From contig OZ034967.1 in assembly GCA_964030785.1 (NCBI GenBank), positions 57,081,665-57,145,664 of the forward strand: 64,000 nucleotides of DNA. The letters run 5' to 3'. Made by a program: the position numbers and the translations under genes. Below are positions 17,571 to 27,555 of the stretch, piece after piece. The number at the start of each line of letters is the position of its first letter. Position 1 is the stretch's first letter. This stretch comes from Siderastrea siderea (Eukaryota; Cnidaria; Anthozoa; Scleractinia; Rhizangiidae). The notes under the pieces were generated by a model. The model was not told the origin of the DNA. It worked only from the letters and a program-made list of their open reading frames with translations, and did no database searches.

Positions 17571-19339
17571 ATGAGTTATACCAACGGTATCAAGGACTAG
17601 ATAAGATAGGTTCAAGAGGTTTACCTGGTATTGGATTTAAATTAGATGCTAATAATGATTATGATATGCAGAATAAAAAACTGGTTAATGTGAAACAGGG
17701 AACCAATAATAATGACGTTGTTACTAAACAATATCTTGATTCAGAGATATCTAAGATTCCAAGTATTGATACATCTAAATTTGTTGCAATATCTGGTGAT
17801 ACGATGACAGGGTCACTCATTGTCCCAAAAGACAATTATCCAGTTCATGGTGATCTCAACAAGGTTATAAGTTATGAATCACAAAGGGAGATATTCTTGT
17901 CAAAGAAAGAAGGAGGTCGGATGGAGCAACCCATTAACATGAACAATAATTTCATCACAAATGTGAAAGACCCAACACAGGCAGATCAAGCCACAAACAA
18001 AAAGTATGTCGAAAATCAGCTTGAAAAAAAACTGGATAAAGGATCTGATATTGATATGAAAAATAATTCAATTATCAATCTTGATCTTCCATCAAACCAA
18101 AGAGACGCCGCATGTGTCGAGTTTGTTAACAACAGAATTGATGACATGACACAAAAAAAGTTTCTCAAAGTTGATGGCACTAACAATATGACTTGAAACT
18201 TGAATTTAAATGAAAAAACAATAATCAACTTGAACACCGATGACAAAGACATAAAATCAGCAGCTAATGTCGGCTATGTCAGCAGTAAGGTACGCACCGC
18301 CAAAGGTGATGTGACTGTAGGGCTGAAAACTTACTTTGACACAAAAATCAAGGAGTCTCACATCACCAGCTCAACCAATAAGAAAGACGTTTTCAGGTAT
18401 CTCATGGAAAATGCCGATGAATCTTCAAGTGAAAACAACATAATAGTTGATGGCATTGTTGACTTTTCTGGTTCCCCCCATAACGTCAACAAAAAAGCTT
18501 ATAAATTTAAAATGGGGAAAGACGCTCAAAATGAGTATTCTTCTCGCATTGGCTTTAACATGTTCAAACTTCCAGAAGGCGAGTACACTTTAGCTATTGA
18601 ATTTTTCCCTCCAAGCACAACAAATTTGTCAGTGAGTGTCGTTTCCACTTCACTAAATATTGGTCAACAATCAACCAAGCTGTTTGTTAATTACAGCAGA
18701 TCTATTGTTCACTTACATAAGTGGAACATAACTCCTCCCGAATACATTTACATTGACATGCATTGTCAGGGCACTGCAAGTAGCTCCACTCAAGGAGTTG
18801 GTTATTTGATTGTATATGGAGTCAAAGGATCACAGAGTAATGTAGACTCGGATGTGTATGATACGGCGTACGTTGTAGAAAATGGTAAAATGGTAATGCA
18901 AACGGATTTGTCTTTAAACGGGCACCAACTACGCTCTTCCATTCACCACATAAACGGTTTTTTAAATTCGACAAAAGGGAACAAAAATTTTGTTTTAAAT
19001 GGCGCCGAAATAATGTCATTGCCTGGTGAAGCGATTTTGAAAAATATTGATATATATTGTACGCGTCCAATCACTTCTTCGGATTCTCATGTCACTGTAC
19101 ATAGACACAAAAAAATATCTTTGAAACTCAAAACATCTTTACGGAATTTTTTTACTGGAACTCTAAGCTCTTCAAGAAATTTTACCTCAAAAAAAAGTGG
19201 GTGGTATCAGACAATAAACCTAAATTCTTTCCAAATGCCTTCGTCTGGAATTTTGGCTTTTGAACTAAATATGAATGATGATATTTGGAAAAGTTACAAC
19301 GCAATTATACTTCGTATCGAGTATCAAACAAGTGCGTGA
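17571..19339 (+). pseudogene. Fibre-like protein with phage-tail-fibre-style repeats, two lesions
   Basis: The ATG at 17571 has the element's standard leader but meets a stop after nine codons. The long frame is shifted by one base near 17594 and runs to 18196, where a TGA interrupts. The same frame then continues to 19339, about 585 codons in all. Motifs such as AISGDTMTGSL, INMNNNFITNVKDPTQADQA, TNKKYVENQL and NLNEKTIINL recur, as in phage tail and receptor-binding fibres. The C-terminal half is beta-rich without repeats and could be a receptor-binding head. A role as the vertex fibre is inference from these motifs and from the gene's place next to the ATPase. Confidence 0.65.
18194..18196 (+). 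other. In-frame stop (TGA) in the fibre-like gene
   Basis: The TGA lies between two parts in the same frame, within a repeat. The downstream part has no ATG of its own near the junction. Confidence 0.8.
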
Positions 19340-19475
19340 TTACTTTCCACAAAAAAATTTACATTTATTATATAGCACAATGCAGGATATCCATCTGATT
19401 GGAGCATGGAATGCTTTTTAGAATATATTATTATCCCAAAAGAAATAATGAGGATTCCGAAGAAGATAATGAATA
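19340..19475. other. Spacer after the fibre-like gene
   Basis: AT-rich; no gene seen. An ORF could be opened at 19406, but the standard leader motif places the next start at 19493. Confidence 0.5.
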
Positions 19476-19482
19476 ATCTAAC
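19476..19482 (+). promoter_or_regulatory. TCTAAC element of the 37-residue gene
   Basis: ATCTAACTTATATATATATG; it decides the start at 19493. Confidence 0.55.
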
Positions 19483-19492
19483 TTATATATAT

Positions 19493-19606
19493 ATGAGAAC
19501 AGCTATTTTAATTAATGAAATTCTCGAAAGCATAGAAAGATTGATTAAAAACATCAGAACATTATACATCAGTATTAAGAAATCGTTCAAAAAAGAAAAA
19601 ATGTAA
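19493..19606 (+). CDS. 37-residue helical microprotein
   Basis: Starts MRTAILINEILESIERLIKN and ends KKSFKKEKM: an amphipathic helix with a basic tail. The start is chosen from the TCTAAC leader; the frame is open further upstream (from 19406). It is followed after 13 bp by the next gene. I do not recognise a family. Confidence 0.5.
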   Translation: MRTAILINEILESIERLIKNIRTLYISIKKSFKKEKM

Positions 19607-19619
19607 CCATATAATATAT

Positions 19620-20108
19620 ATGGATAGACGTGAAAGCATATTCAATTGGAACCATGTTTCAGAAAAATTAACGGAAAATCAAATATCTGAGTTGAAAGCA
19701 TTATACAAATTCTATCATAAGAAATACTGGCTTGCTAAAATGACTTACAAATATTTCAAAAAAACAGAACTTGCATGTAATATTGGATCCGCTTTATTGG
19801 TAGCTACAGGAACAATAGTTGGTGGTGTAACACTAAACCCTATTCCTCTTGGAGTGATATCCGGTACTGGGCTCTTACTTAAAACATATTCAGAGACTAA
19901 AAATTTCAAAAAGAAGATAGAAATGTCTTAATTCGCGTACACTACGTATGAAAAGGTTTTAACTCATTTACGGTGCTTTATGAGAGGACTGGAGTATAAT
20001 GACAAAGAATTTCTTGATTTCATCAAAATTCTCGATGATATAATCATTGATATGTGTCCTATCACTGACAAATTTGAAAAGAAATATAATAAGGTATTCA
20101 TCCAATAA
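19620..20108 (+). pseudogene. Membrane-associated Polinton protein, truncated by one stop
   Basis: The first 103 codons (MDRRESIFNWNHVSEKLTEN...) include a hydrophobic hairpin, ACNIGSALLVATGTIVGG plus PIPLGVISGTGLLL, suggesting membrane insertion. TAA at 19929-19931 ends this part. The same frame then stays open for 58 more codons to 20108 and overlaps the convergent VLTF3-like gene by 11 bp, a spacing typical for the element. I therefore read a single nonsense mutation. The start lies in AATATATATGG. The function is unknown. Confidence 0.65.
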
Positions 20109-20655
20109 TAGATTTTATTTCATCCCCTATCAACAACATGATGTGCTTCCAATATTTATCGCAGAAAGCTAAAGTTTTTTTCGATTTACTAATTGGAATA
20201 TTTTTGTAAGGTATTCCCATCATCTTGAATATCTTTCTCATAATAAAATTAACGCTAATCATCCTTTTCCGAGTTCCATTAACTTCATTAAGAACCTTAC
20301 CTATCTCGACATATATAGCATCAATTTTTTGTTTCTGACAGTTTGATATTTTGATGTTATATTTTTCTTCAATATCGAGTAATATGTTGTTAATGTGGTA
20401 CTCTCGATGGTAAACAGATTTTCTTATAAATCTATGTATATTTTCATAAAAATTAACATATTCTTTCACATAATTATATCCTTGTACTACACCACAACTT
20501 AAACATGCTAACATCCCATCGTCGTTAATAATATACTGATTATCACAGCATTTATCATCTTTTGGTTTTATGACAAAATCTATTTGCTGGTCACAAAAAG
20601 GACAAACAACTTCTGATTCTTTCAAGTAATTGTGAATATCTTCATTACAATTCAT
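20098..20655 (-). CDS. Zinc-ribbon protein, VLTF3-like transcription factor
   Basis: This intact 185-residue protein starts MNCNEDIHNYLKESEVVCPF. It has Cys pairs CPFC (residue about 18), CC (about 36) and CLSCG (about 51-55), then a conserved block IHRFIRKSVYHREYHINNIL and a C-terminal MGIPYKNIPISKSKKTLAFC...LLIGDEIKSII. This matches, as I recall it, the poxvirus late transcription factor 3-like family found in NCLDVs and Polinton-type elements. It may direct transcription from the TCTAA-type promoters of the element, which is a hypothesis. It is the rightmost gene, transcribed inward from the right end. Confidence 0.75.
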   Translation of the reverse strand: MNCNEDIHNYLKESEVVCPFCDQQIDFVIKPKDDKCCDNQYIINDDGMLACLSCGVVQGYNYVKEYVNFYENIHRFIRKSVYHREYHINNILLDIEEKYNIKISNCQKQKIDAIYVEIGKVLNEVNGTRKRMISVNFIMRKIFKMMGIPYKNIPISKSKKTLAFCDKYWKHIMLLIGDEIKSIIG

Positions 20656-20723
20656 TCTATACTATTATATGAGATATTTTTTTATTCAACATTATGTGTG
20701 TTTAAAACTCTCAGCAGTCAGGC
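20656..20723. other. Short AT-rich leader between the VLTF3-like gene and the right TIR
   Basis: Contains TATAATAGTATAGAATG next to the start on the minus strand. There is no TCTAAC element, so its expression class may differ from that of the capsid genes. Confidence 0.4.
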
Positions 20724-20946
20724 GTCACGTGATGGAATAATGCGTTAGATACATCATGAGATAAAACATATAGTATCCAAATCCAAATAACTGCGCTCAT
20801 GAAATAAAAACATATAGTTATCCGTAAAATTGAAAAATATATAGTTATCCATAAAATTATTGCCATCAGATGGAAAAGTAGATATAGAGTTGGGATTGGT
20901 AACAGATCATTTTCAATGATCTGGTACCCCCAACTCTATAACTACT
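20724..20946 (-). repeat. Right terminal inverted repeat
   Basis: This 223-bp repeat is the inverted counterpart of 3971-4220, ending CTATAACTACT at the junction. It lacks the 27-bp internal duplication of the left repeat and has the same terminal hairpin potential. Confidence 0.95.
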
Positions 20947-20952
20947 TATCTG
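20947..20952. repeat. Target-site duplication, right (TATCTG)
   Basis: Exact match to 3965-3970. Confidence 0.95.
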
Positions 20953-21142
20953 CAAAGCAAGTTTTGGACGTTTGGGACTGAAATCTGTTAAGACTGGGGC
21001 CAAAATGCCGCGTTTGTGGTTTAAGATGGCAGCGTCTTCAAAATTGCGGCCATCAATGGGTTAGTCGTTTTGGTGGTTGTCATGAGAGAATTCCAAAACG
21101 GCACACTTCAGCTTATTGTTTCTCGTTTACTGACAATAAAGA

Positions 21143-21217
21143 TATTATATTATATTATATTATATTATATTATATTATATTATATTATATTATATTATAT
21201 TATATTATATTATATTA
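21143..21217. repeat. (TATAT)n pentanucleotide microsatellite
   Basis: About 15 uninterrupted 5-bp units. Confidence 0.95.
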
Positions 21218-22726
21218 AAAACGAAAGAATGAAAGTCGGTTAATTGAATTAATTAGCTGCTGTTGGTGGTGGCGGTTTTGGAAGGCCCGTATGCCTCGAC
21301 CAAATTGCATAAGACACACACACTTAACTTGCCACCACCCTATTCCGATTTCCCTCTTCGATCTATCTTCTTCTTCTTGGCCTTTGCTGGCCTGAGTCAG
21401 TGTCTTTCACCTTTTTTTCTCTCTAGATTTTTGTTTCAGTTACTTTGCACAAATATTTTCGGAGATATTCTTCATTTTGTGATTTGTCTGCCGACTGTGC
21501 CCAAACTATGATGTCGCAAGACTTCTAGTTTAATTTGCATAATGCAAAAACGTGAATATCTCTGGAAAGAAAAATGATACGATACACCATAATTCCTCAG
21601 TTCAAAAAGAGATTGACGGCCTAGTACCCAGGCGCTCTCTTCCCGCTCACTTGATCTGGTTCAAAATTTTTCTGACGTCACCAAATGGCATAGCACAAGA
21701 GCCAGGTTTTTTCTAATTTTTCTAATGGTACTCAATTTCAGCCCGAGATCGAAGAAACTCTTTTTGGTCTGCTGAAACAACACTCTGCTGCGGGATTACA
21801 AGAAAGTTCAACTACACTCTCCTGTTCATGAAGTATTATATCTACTCAAGCAAGCTAAATGATAGCTCCATTATCTTAGCTGAATTTATTAATAAGGTCA
21901 ACTTTAAGTATAAAATCAAGAAGTTCACTTGATTTTTTTCTTTAACTGGAAAACAGATTCACTCAGTCATTGTACAGTCTGTCCTAATATTTTTTAAGAA
22001 TTGTTTTCCTTTTTAATCTCTTTTTTCTTTCCAAACCGATTTTTTGTTATGTTAGTGTTAAGTAAGGGGTCACTATGTAAACTTACCATGTTTATAGCAA
22101 ATCCCCCGCACTAGCGCGTCAGCGGAGCACCATTGCTAAGGAAATTTGGTAAGCTATCAAGCCAAGAAATTTTGGTAGTGACGTAATAGTCACGTGACCG
22201 TCCGTCCCTACGGCCGTACGCCCGTCCGTCCGCACAAAAGGGGCACCAATACACTTAATACACTGGATATAACCCTGTGCTGAATCCCTTATGTTTGGCG
22301 GGAAATCGCATGTTGAGCCGCGTTTTAGCAAGCAAAGACAACAAGAGTCAAAAACAAATTTGTTAATTAAATGGAAAAACAGTTCAAAAGAATAATCAGT
22401 TGTCTTCTTGGTGGGAGGCGAAAAGTTCAATTTAGGCGAAAAAAAATAGGCGATAAAGTTCAGGCGAAAAGTTCAAATTTGCCTCGTCGGTTCTGTTGCG
22501 AACTCGGTCGGCACACCACTTGAGTTCGCACCTTTTCGAAGCTCTTTCGACGCCAAATATAGTAGAGCTAGTGCTTTTTGGTTTTTTCTGTCCACAACCA
22601 TGGTTTTTGCGGCGTGCCGAACACATTTTGCCGGGAAAAACACCAGCATTTCATGTTGATAGGCAGCTTGTCACGAAGAAAGAAATAAGTATTAAAATTA
22701 ACTTCATCAACCGCCAATAAACGCCC

Positions 22727-22793
22727 ATGACCTAGTGGTCTACTTACCGGCTTATAATGCTGACGAGCCGGGTTCGACTCTCAGCGAGGGTAT
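22727..22793 (+). repeat. tRNA-derived SINE head (candidate)
   Basis: GACCTAGTGGTCTA resembles an A box, and 30-odd bases later GGGTTCGACTC matches the B box of RNA polymerase III promoters. A T-run follows. It does not fold as a convincing functional tRNA, so I read it as a SINE head. Confidence 0.4.
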
Positions 22794-23611
22794 GATTTTT
22801 TTTCTTTTTCTTTCCTTTTTTTTATTTCTAAAGTTAACGACTTGAATGAGAGTATTTTCACAAATTAATAAGTGCCAGCAAAAAAACAAAAAAAAAAACA
22901 AAACGCGTTTAGGCTTGGCTAAATCTATATATTAGATGCAAGTAATTTGTTAATTTTATATTGTCCGCCATTAGTTTTAGAGTGTTGTAGTGCTGTTTAG
23001 GGTTTTTTGTAGAAATTCATGGGAAAAAAGGTAATGTTACAGCCGGCGACATTTTCTGCAACTTTCAATTGTTGCCCGCAAATTGCACAAAAAATGCGTT
23101 ACACGCTGCAGTCATACTAATAACTAGTCGCATAATGTCGCATATTAATATTTAATATCGTGCAAGTTTTTATTACAAAGGCGCTGCCTGATACGATGTA
23201 ACCCATGCTGTGAAAAGAAAGAATAGGCCTTTTGATTTTACTAAAACAATTGCCGGCTAGTCTATAGGAGCTACGTCACGGACAACGCATCTTGAAAATT
23301 TTTCAAGTTTGTCAATCGTAATCCATCATAATCTCCCTCAGTCGTAACCATCCTTGTTCAGTTTTGGTTTATTATTACTTGTCTGTTGTTTTTCTACCTT
23401 AGGAAACTATTATTTTGAGGTTTCCTTGAATGAGAAAATAATTTTGCCAGATTAGAAAAATGAATGAAAACGCCGTGAAGTTGTTCCTTTAAGAAAATGA
23501 AGAAATTTTATTATTTATCTGCGTGAACCGACAATTGCACTTTAACAAGTGTGCAGCTCATGTTCTTCAATATTCTAATCTGGCGTCACTGGTAAAAGTT
23601 TCGCCCAGCAT

Positions 23612-24090
23612 CATACATTTATTACACTTTCATTCACTTTCACACTGTTTTGATTCTCATTAATCAGATAAATAAACTCGTTTATGAATAAATCTTAGGT
23701 CAGAAAATGTATGCGTAATTATATTTGAGGCTCTGCTGGGAGATTTTGTTATACCCCGCCATTTTATTAAAACTGACTCATTTCGTTTTCTGTCCCCATT
23801 TTAACTGTTTCTAATCGACTATTGCCTTACTTAATTGAGGGAAAAAACCAGAAGGAATTTTGAAATTGCGGTAAATGCAACTATAGCAGAAATGGCTTGT
23901 ATTGAGCTCCCTTGGTTTTTGGGATGACTAAGCTTAGACCATTTGGAATAATTATTCAACAGCTGGGTAAATTCATATACATTCAATGTTGTATTCATTA
24001 CCGACAAGTCACATTGTAATCCACTAATTTCGTTTCAGTAATACCAAACTAAAGCCATAATTGAACAAGGATATTTTCAAAAATTAAAAC
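23612..24090. repeat. Third, more diverged copy of part of the duplicated block
   Basis: Collinear with 1960-2410 and 56930-57290, with shared strings such as GTCAGAAAATGTATGCGTAATTA and CCAAACTAAAGCCATAATTGA-like ends. The unit therefore also occurs outside the gene-associated duplication. Confidence 0.65.
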
Positions 24091-24201
24091 TTTGTTCAGT
24101 TAACTTTGTCTCTCCTGCCACTACTTGTCCAAGTTTACGTGACAATCCTTTGTGAATAGGATCGCTTGTTTCTCGACGGCGTTCAGATCGGCGTTTAGAC
24201 A

Positions 24202-24373
24202 TAGCCTGCGTAGCAGGCGCTTGGGTATTATGGAGCGCGGTGTTGGAGAACGTGGAATCGGAGGCGCGAGGACAGAAGACAACGTTGTCCTCCTGCGAAC
24301 TCCTCGCGTCTCCGATAGCGCGTTCCCCAACATCGCGCGCCCCATAATACTCAAGCACCTGCAACGCAGACAA
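24202..24373. repeat. Hairpin MITE-like repeat
   Basis: The segment is an imperfect palindrome of about 172 bp. TAGCCTGCGTAGCAGGCGCTT...GTATTATGG pairs with CCATAATAC...AAGCACCTGCAACGCAGAC, and the centre is AGACAACGTTGTCCT. The same TAGCCTGCG ends occur in the small insertion at 57815-57891. Confidence 0.7.
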
Positions 24374-25190
24374 ACACCAACTCTTCTTTAAGTCTTAGCG
24401 TACAACAATCGCTTTCGTGAGGGATTCTTCATTTTCTTTCGCAATATAAAGCTGAAAACAATCAAATAGCCACGAAACCGAACTGAGAGATGAATTTAAT
24501 GGAATACAGGGCCGGCTTAGCACACCGTAGGGACTACTATAGAAAATTGATAACACTACTCTTACCACCTCCCATCCTCCTCACCCCTCCTCCTTCCGCA
24601 AGTTCTAAGATTTGTTTCATTGAGACAGGTACCAAACCAGGACCTTATCAACTCGTAACACTGGTTTGGTTGGCTAAACCTGGATGCAGGATCAACTAAA
24701 ATGCCGACAGAGAAAAGGAAAAGGTGACCTTAACTATTTAATGGCTCAAAAACACCAAATTAAACAGTTAAAGTTAGCTGAATGCTGTAAAATTTAAGTG
24801 ACAAGCCAAACATGTCTACAGCAGGTCAGCCTTCAGAGTTGACCTCTCCCAAACTACACTTGGTTGTCCAACTTCAATTACCATTAATGTGCTTGCAATC
24901 AGGACGAAGGGTCCAGTCCTTTCACAGTCATAATTGTAAAGCATTTTTACCATAGAAGAATTGGCAAATGTAATCAATGTTCACCTTCATGCTAGCCAGG
25001 GACATCAAAAGGGGCCAGATTTGCTCTAAACCTGCTTGCGCCCTGCTCTTCATCAGATTGATGAATTTCAATTAAAATCAATCTGCTTGCGGGCAAGGCT
25101 AAATAGAAAGGCCGGGAAACACTCAATTTCTTTGAACCATCCTTCTTTTCCTGTCAGGGAACACGCAACGGCGAGGTTCGCTCTCAACCG
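24374..25190. other. Intergenic host DNA with degenerate short tandem units
   Basis: Sequences of the type ACTTGGTTGTxCAACTTCAA...CTGCTTGC appear here (24858, about 25070) and again at 26733 and about 26889. The LINE thus seems to have inserted into a degenerate tandem array of about 150 bp period. No gene seen. Confidence 0.45.
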
Positions 25191-26372
25191 GTGCTTCCCC
25201 TATTTTTCTCTGCTCTACGTTCTGAAACGTATTTACAACACATAATCGTAGACCACATAATCGTGGACCACGTGTTCAACGCTAACCACCTAGTAACGGA
25301 TAACCAGTGGGCGTACCGCAAGGGACATTCCACCGAACTCCTCCTCGTACATCTAACGGAAACCTGGAGGCAAGCCGCGGACTCCGGCCTAGTGGTAGGC
25401 GTAGCATTTATTGATTTCAAGAAAGCGTTTGACTGCGTTAATCACGAAATTCTATTGTCAAAGCTCCAGTGCAAATATGGTATACGCGGCCCCCTACTAG
25501 CATGGTTAACGAGTTATCTAACGTCCAGGTCACAGTATACGGTCCTGAACGGAGAGAGATCTAGCTACAGCCCTGTGGCATCCGGCGTTCCACAAGGTAG
25601 TGTTTTGGGGCCCACGTTGTTCGTCCTGTATACAAGCGATCTCGTGGAGTCTGTACAGTCAGCCGCCGCCGTGTATATGTACGCAGACGACACTACTCTT
25701 TACTGTATTGGAAACAGCATAGAGGAAGTCTCAGCAGCTCTTAATCAATCACTTAAAGAATTATACGCCTGGTGCACTACCAACAAGCTCACTCCCCACC
25801 CGAAAAAGTCGGAATGTATGCTTATCCACAAAGGATCTATCACTGGCCCCCTTCCTCCGATAATGCTAGGAGGGAACTGCCTTAATTGGGTTAAACATAG
25901 CCGACTCCTTGGCGTTGACATAGATGACAAACTGAGTTGGTCTCCACAGGTCAATAACCTAAAGAAGAACTTTGCAAATAAATTAAGCCTTATTAAGAAG
26001 TGTAGGTTTTTACCTAAGCAAGTTCTTTTAAATTTATACTACAAAGTCATAATCCCGTCAGTCACGTACGGTATAACCGTCTGGGGGGGCATGAGTCGTC
26101 AAGACAACTTTGACGCACTTGAAAGGTTACATTGCAGAGCAGCAAGGATCATTTTTAACCTACCAAAAGACATGCCACCTACTGAAGTCCTTGACCGCGC
26201 TAAATGGGACACTTTAAGAAATACGTACAAAATTTCGATTCTAAAACTTATCAATAAGATCTACCATAATGACTCCCCCTCCTGCATGGCTCGACTTGTA
26301 ACCAAGTTTCAACACTCGTACAATTTTAGAAAACAAAATTTATTAATTCCCCCATCATTTAATACCAATTAA
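25191..26372 (+). pseudogene. LINE reverse transcriptase, truncated
   Basis: The 393-codon open frame lacks the endonuclease and the RT N-terminus. Seen motifs are NQWAYRKGHSTE, the catalytic FIDFKKAFDCVNHEIL, SGVPQGSVLGPTLF, the YMYADDTTLY box with the two catalytic aspartates, and KSECMLI, followed by the RT connection region (LGVDIDDKLSW, ITVWGG). This is the order of a jockey/CR1-type reverse transcriptase used for target-primed retrotransposition. The first about 15 codons are probably host flank. The frame is intact from there to its stop, implying a rather young but dead-on-arrival copy. Confidence 0.85.
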
Positions 26373-26732
26373 ATGAAACTTTCAACATCTTACAGAGGGG
26401 CAGTGCTTTGGAACCTTTTACCGTGAGAGTGTCACGAAGCAATATCCCTCAGGAGTTTTATGAAAATGATGAACACGTCGAACATAATTAAAAATACTGA
26501 TTTTAACAACCTCTATTGTAAGAGTTCTTAGCGCTTTTATCATTTTATCGTTGTAACAATTTTAGCAATTTATCTATTTTTAGCGATTAGTTTAGCGTTT
26601 TTATCTCCATATAGTTTAATGTTTTTGTCTACTAGTATTAATGTTTTATTTACACACGACCCCACAAGCTATGTAGCTTTTTTACCCCATCGTGTCTAAA
26701 TAAAGGTTTTGTTGTTGTTGTTGTTGTTGTTG
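25191..26732 (+). mobile_element. 5'-truncated non-LTR retrotransposon (jockey/CR1-like)
   Basis: The element keeps the reverse transcriptase C-terminal portion, a 3' UTR and a terminal (GTT)n tail at 26708-26732. 5' truncation and a short tandem 3' tail are normal for this class. No flanking duplication could be confirmed by eye. Confidence 0.8.
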
Positions 26733-27555
26733 ACTTGGTTGTGCAACTTCAAATTGCCATCAATCTGCTTGCAGGCAAAATTAAAGGTCCCCTTACATTC
26801 CTTAGAAATCGACTTTAGCAAAAAAGAGGCTCGGCAAATACTCAATCCCTTTTATTCTTCCTGCAGGGGCAAGATTTGTCCTCAACTTGATTGCGCAATT
26901 TTTCTCCGCTCTGTACCTGTCTCTCTAAGAATTGCCATTAATCTGCTTGCAGGAAAGAATTTGTAAAGGGACGTTTTACATTCATTGAAACGAATGTTCA
27001 GCATAGGACAGCAGACTGACTCAATCCTTTTATAACCAAAGGGGTATAGAATGGTAAAATCCGAGACTCGCCAAGACGCCTAGACCCATGTTTTAAAATG
27101 TCTTAAAATGCGAGCCCGAGACTTCCGTCTGTTTGTAAAATCCGAGCCCGAGACAGGGTCTTCCGAAAATACGAGCCCGAGACGCGCTGGATCAAAAATC
27201 CGAGCTCGATAATCTGATAGAAAGCAATAAAAGCGGCTATCACTCGCTTTCGGGCTTTTGGAACTTACAGAAGCTCGAACTTGGTGTTCTATTAAAGCTA
27301 TTAACTTATAGTAAAGCGAAGTACCCAACCAGTCGCAATTATTGGACAACGTACCACTACTTATTAGCCAGGCCTGGCCAGGCTAGTTACTTATAAACTA
27401 ATGATTCGATTGTCTGGTCTTGTCTGTCTGGTCTGTTTCTTATAACTCCGGTGGGAAACATAAGGAAAGCTTAGAAAGTTTGGCGTTTTGCTTTTGTGGT
27501 CTTTTTGTGAAAGAGACGGTGAGCTTCGGTCCAAGGAACACGCGAGGGGGTTACA
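26733..27555. other. Intergenic host DNA with CGAGCCCGAGAC repeats
   Basis: The 27060-27210 segment repeats GAGCCCGAGAC at spacings of about 25-40 bp. A similar cluster occurs at 31700-31815. No gene seen. Confidence 0.5.

Larger units (their letters stand above)
3971..20946. mobile_element. Polinton/Maverick element, complete, 16,976 bp
   Basis: The element has inverted terminal repeats beginning AGTAGTTATAGAG, 6-bp target duplications and the diagnostic gene set: protein-primed polymerase B, retrovirus-type integrase with chromodomain, adenovirus-type protease, FtsK/A32-like ATPase, and double and single jelly-roll capsid proteins. Genes are tightly packed, mostly on the minus strand from 16789 down to 5084. 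The plus-strand genes are the ATPase, fibre and membrane-protein genes on the right and one gene at the left end. Three in-frame stops and at least three frame changes are present. With the exact target duplication and nearly identical termini, these suggest a fairly recent copy that is no longer autonomous. Confidence 0.96.
20953..23611. other. Intergenic host DNA, no gene recognised
   Basis: Holds an ATATT microsatellite (21143-21217), a GTCCGTCC-rich patch near 22200-22240 and a tRNA-like SINE head near 22727. Short ORFs here lack domains or splice support. Confidence 0.5.

Noticed and set aside
3971..20946. Endogenous retrovirus (because of the integrase)
   Set aside because: There is no reverse transcriptase or LTR; the polymerase is family B and the target duplication is 6 bp with inverted termini.
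22727..22793. Functional tRNA gene
   Set aside because: A and B boxes are recognisable, but the acceptor stem does not pair and the spacing suits a SINE head better.
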